DNA from: Anoxynatronum sp033549305
Lineage (GTDB): Bacteria > Bacillota > Clostridia > Peptostreptococcales > Tindalliaceae
Assembly (NCBI GenBank): GCA_033549305.1
Contig: JAWSUV010000096.1
Location: 1-10,471 of the forward strand
Length of the DNA: 10,471 bases
Direction: 5' to 3'
Shown here: positions 5,931 through 10,471 of the stretch, in pieces
How positions within the stretch are numbered: position 1 is the stretch's first letter
Layout of the letters: every line of letters begins with the position of its first letter
The notes under the pieces: generated by a model
Told to the model about the DNA's origin: nothing
Databases searched by the model: none
What the model saw: the letters and a program-made list of their open reading frames with translations, nothing else
Position numbers and translations under genes: made by a program

Positions 5931-7028
5931 TTAATCATCATCGTCGTCATCGTCATCGTCGTCATCGTCATCGTCATCGTCATCCCAGTCATCATCGTCC
6001 CAGTCATCATCGTCCCAGTCATCATCGTCGTGCTCCTGAAAATATTCCTGTGTTGGGGGAGATGTGGCACTATCCCTGTCCCATTCAAAGCTGATGCGGC
6101 TGCCATCGGTGAGCACCGCTGTCAAACTGAATTCATCAACTTGGGTTGGCCATTCGAAGGCTGTTAGCACCCGCTGGATGATCTCTTCGCGGTTCATGGC
6201 TGGTGTCAACTGAATCTTTCTCAGATTGGGCAGCAGGTATTCCAGGGCTGCGGCGCCTTCCCGCTCCCATTCACGGCCGGCAGCTTCCCATTCCACTTCG
6301 GCTTCAAATCCATGAGACAGCTTGCGGTAATAGACTTCCAGCTCGTCGTCACCGGATTCAATTTCCAAGTCAAAATAGACAAAGAGAATTTCCTCTCCCT
6401 GCTGCAGCCGTTCCCAGGTACCCGTGGCCACCCCCAGCGAGGCGGCTTCTTCCCTTGTTTCCGGCGCAACCTGCCGGTAGTCTGTTTCAGCTGCCACCGC
6501 CATTTGCTCCAGCCGGTTCCGCTGGGCTGTTTCAATGGCTGCCAGCCGCTGGGCCAGTTGTTCAGTGTCAGCTCCGTCAATGCCGGAAATGGTCACCAGA
6601 ATCCGCGCCTGGTCGGGATATTCGATCAGGCCGGCCGCCAGGGCCTGGGTGACATAGTCGGCTGCCACCCGTTCAATGGAGCGCCAGCGATAGCTGATTT
6701 CAGCCAGAATCGTCTCCGCCTCCCCATTCAGAGGCAGGGCATTTACCACGACTCCATACTTATTGATCTGAAATTCCGCCGCCGGGTTCACTTCAATGGA
6801 TACAAAACCGTAGGCTGCCGACTGGAAGCGGGTGTTGTAGCCCACCAGGCCGGCCGCGAGGAAGAACACCGCCATGGCGGCGACCGCGAACTGCATGCGG
6901 GGATGCGGGCTTAGTACCACTTCGTCCGCCACTTCCCTGCCAAAGGGGAAGTAGAGCCGTCGAAACTGACCGTTGTTGGTCATGACAATGGCCGAATGCC
7001 ATTTTTTCTCAATGATTATGCCGCGCAT
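5931..7028 (-). CDS. rsgI: RsgI-type membrane anti-sigma factor with YusW-like sensor domain and poly-Asp tail
   Basis: A 365-residue single-pass anti-sigma factor for the SigI encoded just upstream (27-bp gap, GGAGGTGACACC before the ATG). Residues 1-44 are the cytoplasmic RsgI N-terminal domain (MRGIIIEKKWHSAIVMTNNG). TM helix is about 46-66. Residues about 70-210 are the extracellular juxtamembrane domain, opening with YGFVSIEVNPAAEF. Its N81-P82 bond is at the position of the autoproteolytic Asn-Pro site known in RsgI proteins. Residues about 213-318 form a YusW-like domain: FDLEIE, DDELEV, AALEYLLP, MNREEIIQRVL, FEW, DGSRISFE. Residues 334-365 are Asp broken by Trp at 338, 343 and 348, then 17 Asp to the end. 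In clostridial RsgI proteins the outer domain senses extracellular polysaccharide. Here it is neither a carbohydrate-binding nor a glycosidase domain, so the signal is unknown. Confidence 0.9.
   Translation of the reverse strand: MRGIIIEKKWHSAIVMTNNGQFRRLYFPFGREVADEVVLSPHPRMQFAVAAMAVFFLAAGLVGYNTRFQSAAYGFVSIEVNPAAEFQINKYGVVVNALPLNGEAETILAEISYRWRSIERVAADYVTQALAAGLIEYPDQARILVTISGIDGADTEQLAQRLAAIETAQRNRLEQMAVAAETDYRQVAPETREEAASLGVATGTWERLQQGEEILFVYFDLEIESGDDELEVYYRKLSHGFEAEVEWEAAGREWEREGAAALEYLLPNLRKIQLTPAMNREEIIQRVLTAFEWPTQVDEFSLTAVLTDGSRISFEWDRDSATSPPTQEYFQEHDDDDWDDDDWDDDDWDDDDDDDDDDDDDDDDD
5934..5984 (-). repeat. GAY trinucleotide run encoding 17 consecutive Asp
   Basis: Seventeen in-frame ATC/GTC triplets on the plus strand (GAT/GAC codons on the coding strand) end one base-triplet before the rsgI stop codon. 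The two codons are mixed irregularly, so this is not a pure one-unit microsatellite, but strand slippage could still change its length. Confidence 0.9.
5985..6029 (-). repeat. three perfect 15-bp tandem repeats encoding D-D-D-D-W units
   Basis: The plus-strand unit CCAGTCATCATCGTC occurs three times without a mismatch at 5985-5999, 6000-6014 and 6015-6029. Each unit encodes four Asp and one Trp in rsgI. Perfect identity at third positions suggests recent duplication. Confidence 0.92.
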
Positions 7029-7055
7029 GGTGTCACCTCCTCTGGTTTAATAGGC

Positions 7056-7799
7056 TTATAGGGCTTCATAGAAATAATCCTTCATGGTGTCCAGGTCGCT
7101 GTCCAGCAGGATAAAGCCTGCCATCAGGTACCGCCGGTGGCGCTCCAGGGTCTTCCGGCTTACCTTCACCATGTTTTCCAGCTGTTTCAGGGGTAATTTG
7201 CCGGTGCGCCGGATTTCTTCCCGGACTTCCGGATGGTTATATAGCTGAAAAGTGAGGGCGACCAGCTGCCGCCTTGTGTCTTCATGCTTTGGGGTTTCCT
7301 TCAACAGGGCACTGAAGGGAATGCCGTAATCCTGCAGGGCACTGCGGAACAGGGCGATTTCGTTTTTCAAAATCATTTTGTCATCCATTTCCCTGGCCAT
7401 GGCCATGGCCTCTGCCGGGGTTTTGTCTTCCAGAAACACCGTGTCCGTGGATTCGGTGTCGGAGAGGGTCCGTTCCTGTATGCGCCCCTCAGAGCGGAAA
7501 TGGTCGATGAGGTCGTTGCGCACCAACACTTTGGCGTAGGCAAAGAAAGACTGTCCCTTGCTGTGGTCAAAGGTGTCAATGGCCCGGTTAAAGGCAATGA
7601 GGGCAATGCTGTACTCATCATCATTCTGCTTGTCCACAAAACGGCCCGTCACCTTGGCGGCGGTGTTGAGAATGAAGGGGTCATACTGGTGGATGAAATC
7701 CTCCCGGGCAACCTCGTTCCCCTGCCTGATTTCCGCCAGGCTTGTCAACACCGGGTTTATCTCAGATTCAGTTGTGGTGGTGTTCAGCAGAAAGAACAT
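7056..7799 (-). CDS. sigI: SigI-family RNA polymerase sigma factor
   Basis: A 247-residue alternative sigma-70-family factor. Region 2 spans about residues 30-105: AREDFIHQYDPFILNTAAKV, then D-D-E-Y-S-I-A-L-I-A-F-N-R-A-I-D-T-F and GQSFFAYAKVLVRNDLIDHFR, the core-binding and -10-recognition helices in their SigI form. A variable linker follows, then the SigI-type C-terminal helix-turn-helix at about 195-232 (LKQLENMVKVSRKTLERHRRYL), expected to read the -35. I prefer the ATG at 7799, which matches the usual SigI N-terminus; a frame open to a GTG at 7859 adds 20 residues without family character. The ribosome binding site for either is poor (GGGGGCAGCG). rsgI follows after 27 bp, the standard sigI-rsgI operon order. 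No confident promoter of its own was found. Confidence 0.93.
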   Translation of the reverse strand: MFFLLNTTTTESEINPVLTSLAEIRQGNEVAREDFIHQYDPFILNTAAKVTGRFVDKQNDDEYSIALIAFNRAIDTFDHSKGQSFFAYAKVLVRNDLIDHFRSEGRIQERTLSDTESTDTVFLEDKTPAEAMAMAREMDDKMILKNEIALFRSALQDYGIPFSALLKETPKHEDTRRQLVALTFQLYNHPEVREEIRRTGKLPLKQLENMVKVSRKTLERHRRYLMAGFILLDSDLDTMKDYFYEAL

Positions 7800-7895
7800 G
7801 ACGCTGCCCCCAGAAATTGGTTTACCTTCGCTGCTCGATTGATACCCAGATACAGTCACATTATTCCAGTCGTGATGCAGCGGCAGCCTCTCTTG

Positions 7896-7926
7896 AAAGC
7901 CTCTGCCGTGATCCAGCAGAGGCTTT
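7896..7926. terminator. strong hairpin between the stalk-YusW gene and sigI
   Basis: AAAGCCTCTGC (7896-7906) pairs perfectly over 11 bp with GCAGAGGCTTT (7916-7926) around a 9-base loop. It begins about 30 bases after the stop of the stalk-YusW gene. On the minus strand only three T close the stem before CAAGAG, so it may be a partial terminator or an mRNA processing/stability element rather than a full stop. Confidence 0.6.
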
Positions 7927-7956
7927 GGGGTGATGGGACGGGTTTTATTCGTTTAA

Positions 7957-8667
7957 TCAGTCATCAATTTCAATCTCGATGCGGGTACCGTCTTTAAATC
8001 GGACTTCCAGTTCAAATTCTTCGTAGCCATAGCGCCAGTCAAAAGCACGGATGACTTCATTCACAATCTGCTGCCGTGTCATGGAAGCCTTGATGTCCAT
8101 GCGGTTAAAGATCGGCAGCAGGTAATCCAGAGCAGCCTGACCCTCCAGATCCGCATCTTTCCGGTCTTCGAGTTCAATATCCACTTCTGCTTTATATCGA
8201 CTGTTTGAATACAGTTCAAAGTCCACATCCAGTTCGTCGTCATCGTCATCTCCCTCTATCTCCAGATCAAATGTGGTGAAGGGGAGATTTTCAAGAGCAC
8301 GGGTCCGGCTGTCGGTGCTGTCGGATGAAGTGCTGCCATCTCTGAAGGGTTCGGTCAGGTCAACATTGATGGTGCGGCTGTTAAAAATCACGGTTTGGGT
8401 ATTGGCATCCCAATGCACATCAACACCGGCCTGATCAGCCACAAACGTTGCCGGCAGATAGGTGCGGCCATTGTACACGATGGGATAGAGGCGGGAGCCA
8501 TCGGTTTCCCTGGGTTCAAATGCCCGTCCGTCCCAGGTCAAGGAAATGCCCCGATTGATAAAAGCAGTGATCTGCGAAGTGTGGCTGTCGGCAAAACTGC
8601 CGCCGGCCACGGCGGCGATCCCAACGACCATCAGGACTGCCAATGCAATGGCGATTCTTTTTTTCAT
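7957..8667 (-). CDS. secreted stalk-domain protein with C-terminal YusW-like domain
   Basis: A 236-residue secreted protein of unknown function. Signal peptide about 1-26 (MKKR, hydrophobic core, AGGSFA, cleavage before DSHTS). Residues about 33-98 are a copper-amine-oxidase-N-like stalk domain (F-I-N-R-G-I-S-L-T-W-D-G, VYNGRTYLPATFVADQAG, V-x-W-D-A-N-T-Q-T-V-I). A Ser/Thr/Asp linker (105-125) follows, then a YusW-like domain at about 128-234: FDLEIEGDDDDDELDV, AALDYLLP, MTRQQIVNEVI, AFDW, DGTRIEIE. This domain aligns end to end with residues 213-318 of the RsgI encoded nearby. The start is the ATG at 8667, with AGGAGG 7 bases before it; a longer frame to 8721 lacks this. It is the first gene of the island, 157 bp before sigI with a hairpin between. 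The adjacency and shared domain suggest joint function or regulation. Confidence 0.88.
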   Translation of the reverse strand: MKKRIAIALAVLMVVGIAAVAGGSFADSHTSQITAFINRGISLTWDGRAFEPRETDGSRLYPIVYNGRTYLPATFVADQAGVDVHWDANTQTVIFNSRTINVDLTEPFRDGSTSSDSTDSRTRALENLPFTTFDLEIEGDDDDDELDVDFELYSNSRYKAEVDIELEDRKDADLEGQAALDYLLPIFNRMDIKASMTRQQIVNEVIRAFDWRYGYEEFELEVRFKDGTRIEIEIDD

Positions 8668-8755
8668 GATGATTCCTCCTTGTTTTTTGGTTGTTAGCGT
8701 CGAGTGTTTCTCCACGAACATGTGCAGTTAAATGAGTGTCTTCCGCGGATCCTGT

Positions 8756-8764
8756 ATCATACCA
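8756..8764 (-). promoter_or_regulatory. extended -10 promoter for the stalk-YusW gene
   Basis: TGGTATGAT on the minus strand fits the extended -10 pattern TG-N-TATAAT (one mismatch) about 90 bases ahead of the start codon. The -35 zone is only an A-run, which an extended -10 tolerates. The adjoining TATGATAC is also seen upstream of the Met-rich gene. Confidence 0.45.
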
Positions 8765-8806
8765 TACGGAGAACAACCTTTTTTTCTGGGGGTCGGGGCA
8801 GCCACA

Positions 8807-8843
8807 ATAAAATGCCGTTTCCCTGTAACTGGAAACGGCATTT
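8807..8843 (-). terminator. strong terminator of the MORN-repeat gene
   Basis: AAATGCCGTTTCC (8810-8822) pairs over 13 bp without mismatch with GGAAACGGCATTT (8831-8843) around an 8-base loop. On the minus strand the stem runs into TTTTATT, 38 bases after the stop codon of the MORN gene. It isolates that gene from the signalling island. Confidence 0.85.
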
Positions 8844-8880
8844 GGAATAAGTTCTCATTTTTTAGTTGTTTTCTATCCGT

Positions 8881-9390
8881 CTATTTCTTTTTCGTGATTC
8901 CAATCATCTCTTTCGACCGGAAGTATTTAACCGGCATTTCCGGTGTAAAACTTCGGCAGACAAGGGGCGATTCGCAATCGACCAGCTTCCCATCGGCCCA
9001 GTTGCCTGTGTCTTTTCCACCATCCGGCCAGACATAGGTTCCCATGCCGTTGAAATTGCCGTTCTGGAATTCGCCTTCATAACGATGATCTCCCGGCCAT
9101 GTCTGGATCCCTTTTCCATGCTTCACGTTATCTTTCCATTCACCTTCATACCGTGAACCGTCAGGCCATGTCTTAACACCTCTTCCGCAGCAGGCATCAT
9201 CACGGAACTCCCCTTTATACACTGAACCGTCTTCCCATTCGTACCTTCCCTGACCATGCATAAACCCAAACTGAAATTCGCCTTCGTAGCGATCCCCATT
9301 GGGCCAGGTTAGAGTCCCTTTCCCATGGGGAACCTGATTGCGCGCTTCTCCCTCATACGTACCGCCTTCCCATTCAATGATTGTTGCCAT
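8881..9390 (-). CDS. MORN-repeat protein
   Basis: A 169-residue protein built of tandem MORN repeats with a period of 23 residues. Repeat starts are at about residues 12, 35, 58, 81 and 104, each opening Y-(E/K)-G-E and holding H/N-G-x-G and W-P-(N/D)-G-like turns. A degenerate sixth unit begins near 127 (DTGNWADGK). Residues 67-68 in the third unit are a Cys pair, with further Cys at 139 and 145. The C-terminal about 25 residues are basic (YFRSKEMIGITKKK). There is no signal peptide or membrane segment, so it is probably cytosolic, possibly at the membrane face. MORN repeats form elongated beta-sheets used in protein or lipid contacts; no specific function can be assigned. The ATG at 9390 has AGGGAG 8 bases upstream; a GTG at 9399 is too close to it. 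Monocistronic, with its own terminator. Confidence 0.88.
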   Translation of the reverse strand: MATIIEWEGGTYEGEARNQVPHGKGTLTWPNGDRYEGEFQFGFMHGQGRYEWEDGSVYKGEFRDDACCGRGVKTWPDGSRYEGEWKDNVKHGKGIQTWPGDHRYEGEFQNGNFNGMGTYVWPDGGKDTGNWADGKLVDCESPLVCRSFTPEMPVKYFRSKEMIGITKKK

Positions 9391-9524
9391 TGTCGTCACT
9401 CCCTGCTATCATCCTCGTCCCACTTATTCCCGCCAGTTATGAATAACATGGTGATCCTGCCCGACTCTTCACAAAAGCTGCTTATCAAGTTTTTCTGCAG
9501 GCAGTTCCTGAAGAAACAATAAGC

Positions 9525-9836
9525 TCATGCATCAATGCCTGTTGGTAACCCGCAGCACTCATGGCAATCCCTGCGTTTGGCCGAGCCGATTTTTATCTGA
9601 TATTTATTCTCAATACCCAAGTTAATCGGTCGTAAACACCGGCGAATAATCCATCGTCCTGTTTTTGAAGGATCTATGTCATAAAGAAACATCCGCATCC
9701 TGCCAGTCTCATCTTCCCCATTCACTTCACATTCATGCTGTACGAAGGTAAATTTATTCCACGAAAGGGAGATGCATCCGCTCCCAAAAAGGGTACTATT
9801 AATAAAAGAATGAGACTTTACTTTGACGGGATTTCG
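9525..9836 (-). pseudogene. start-less open frame, possible decayed gene
   Basis: The minus strand is open for 104 codons from just after a TGA (forward 9837-9839) to the TGA at 9525-9527. The content looks protein-like (stretches such as LFGSGCISLSWNKFTFVQHE and FLYDIDPSKTGRWIIRR, several Cys). The only standard start is a GTG at 9725 with no ribosome binding site, which would discard the first third. This is either the C-terminal remnant of a lost gene or a chance frame. I recognise no family. Confidence 0.25.
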
Positions 9837-9850
9837 TCACATCCTGAAAT
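9823..9850 (+). promoter_or_regulatory. candidate sigma-A promoter for the glycosyltransferase
   Basis: TTGACG (9823-9828, one mismatch to the -35 consensus), a 16-base spacer and TGAAAT (9845-9850, four of six at the -10) lie about 45-70 bases before the ATG at 9894. The -10 is weak. Confidence 0.35.
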
Positions 9851-9893
9851 CTTCTAACATCCATCAACTTGCCATCCTGAAAGGATAGTCTCC

Positions 9894-10471
9894 ATGAAAA
9901 TCGCCCTGCTCTCTGAGACCTGGCATCCGTATACAAACGGTGTGATCACCCATATTGATGTGTTGGCGGAAGGCTTGCGGGAACTGGGACATGATGTGCT
10001 CATTGTGACCGCCGATCCGGAAATCCGGCATCATGTGGTGGACACAGACGGTGTACTGCGTTGTCCTGCACTTGCCGTCAAGCGGATTTACGGCTATGGG
10101 CTGGCGGCGCCTTTCAGTTTGAAACGGTATGAAGTACTGCGCCGTTTCCAGCCTGATATCATTCACATTCACATGGAATTTGGCATCGGCACCTTTGGCC
10201 TCCTGGCTTCCCGGCTCCTAAGGGTTCCCCTGGTTTACACCCTTCATACCGCTTATGACGAATACCTGCATTACCTTGCAGCCCCACCGCTGATTCCTGT
10301 TGTGCGGGCCATATCCCGGGGGTATGTCAAACTGCTGGCTACAGCAGCTTCTATGTCCACCGGTCCATCAGAGAAAGCCGCTGCTTATCTGAAAGCCCGC
10401 AGGGTACCAACTCCTTTTGTGTCTATCCCCAACAGCGTGGATCATCAACGGTTTAACCCACAACTGATCAC
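9894..10471 (+). CDS. GT4-family glycosyltransferase, probably lipid (diacylglycerol) glycosyltransferase, 3' end outside window
   Basis: The first 192 codons of a GT-B-fold glycosyltransferase, cut by the window edge. Seen: N-terminal M-K-I-A-L-L-S-E-T-W-H-P-Y-T-N-G-V, the acceptor-side glycine loop of GT4 enzymes. Then comes GHDVLIVTAD, PDIIHIHMEFGIG at about 87-99, and TLHTAYDEYLHYL at 116-128, a motif like that of bacterial 1,2-diacylglycerol 3-glucosyltransferases and related mannosyltransferases. SIPNSVDHQRF at 177-187 is the interdomain link leading to the nucleotide-sugar domain, which is not in the window. AAGGA lies 8 bases before the ATG. Such enzymes act at the cytoplasmic membrane face to make glycolipids or lipoteichoic-acid anchors. 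GT4 membership is confident; the acceptor is inferred from the HTxYDxYxHY motif only. Confidence 0.87.
   Translation, partial: MKIALLSETWHPYTNGVITHIDVLAEGLRELGHDVLIVTADPEIRHHVVDTDGVLRCPALAVKRIYGYGLAAPFSLKRYEVLRRFQPDIIHIHMEFGIGTFGLLASRLLRVPLVYTLHTAYDEYLHYLAAPPLIPVVRAISRGYVKLLATAASMSTGPSEKAAAYLKARRVPTPFVSIPNSVDHQRFNPQLI

Larger units (their letters stand above)
9391..9893. other. intergenic stretch between the MORN gene and the glycosyltransferase gene
   Basis: A divergent intergenic region of about 500 bases that looks richer in A+T than the genes on either side. It contains the possible decayed frame at 9525-9836 and a candidate promoter for the glycosyltransferase. There is also a small hairpin, GGGAG at 9767-9771 with CTCCC at 9781-9785. 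I saw no tRNA, no riboswitch-like structure and no insertion-sequence ends. No confident promoter for the MORN gene was found. Confidence 0.5.

Noticed and set aside
5934..6029. Repeat cluster resembling a small CRISPR array
   Set aside because: Units are 3 and 15 bp, directly abutting, in frame inside rsgI, with no spacers.
5901..6167. Plus-strand frame with a long V-I-V-I stretch resembling a membrane protein
   Set aside because: It is the antisense reading of the poly-Asp GAT/GAC run in rsgI.
7284..7997. 237-codon plus-strand frame opposite sigI
   Set aside because: The minus strand has an unmistakable SigI with good context; the plus frame crosses the intergenic hairpin and has no family content.
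9864..10172. 102-codon minus-strand frame at the right end
   Set aside because: The plus strand encodes a GT4 glycosyltransferase with clear motifs here; the minus frame is a shadow.

Overview
The window reads as the chromosome of a Gram-positive, low-to-moderate GC bacterium, most likely a Bacillota/Clostridia member. The evidence is a SigI/RsgI-type sigma/anti-sigma pair, secreted proteins with the copper-amine-oxidase-N-terminal-like (stalk) domain and a YusW-like domain common in spore-forming Firmicutes, and strong AGGAGG-type ribosome binding sites. I cannot name the genus. The many acidic secreted proteins would suit a salt- or alkali-tolerant clostridium, but that is inference only.

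Layout. Bases 1-430 hold no convincing gene, only a short open frame that may be a remnant. mscL (431-817, +) encodes the large mechanosensitive channel and converges on a minus-strand block through a likely shared hairpin. From 4202 down to 946 the minus strand carries an apparent operon: two half-size permeases of the ArsP/YraQ-like family that overlap by 20 bp, an N-acyl-D-amino-acid deacylase-type amidohydrolase, and a cytosolic class A beta-lactamase-fold protein that lacks the usual omega-loop glutamate. A good sigma-A-type promoter precedes the first permease. Together they look like a small uptake-and-hydrolysis cassette for an amide or D-amino-acid-containing compound; the substrate is unknown.

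Bases 4454-8667 (minus strand) are the most interesting part, an envelope-signalling island. In transcription order it holds a secreted protein with a stalk domain plus a YusW-like domain; a SigI-family sigma factor; an RsgI-type membrane anti-sigma factor; and an unusual secreted, cysteine-free, methionine-rich protein (57 Met in 426 residues) with its own stalk domain. The extracellular half of RsgI carries a YusW-like domain clearly homologous to that of the neighbouring secreted protein, then ends in a Trp-Asp4 repeat and a run of 17 Asp. RsgI also keeps the Asn-Pro motif at the start of its juxtamembrane domain where autoproteolysis is known in this family. The architecture suggests that an extracellular ligand or cation is read by the YusW/poly-Asp module to release SigI, with the flanking secreted proteins as likely regulon members or ligand partners.

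Right end. A MORN-repeat protein (8881-9390, -) with five 23-residue units is closed by a near-ideal terminator. A mostly non-coding 500-base stretch follows, containing a start-less open frame that may be a decayed gene. Last comes the start of a GT4-family glycosyltransferase (9894 onward, +), probably a diacylglycerol/lipid glycosyltransferase, cut by the window edge.
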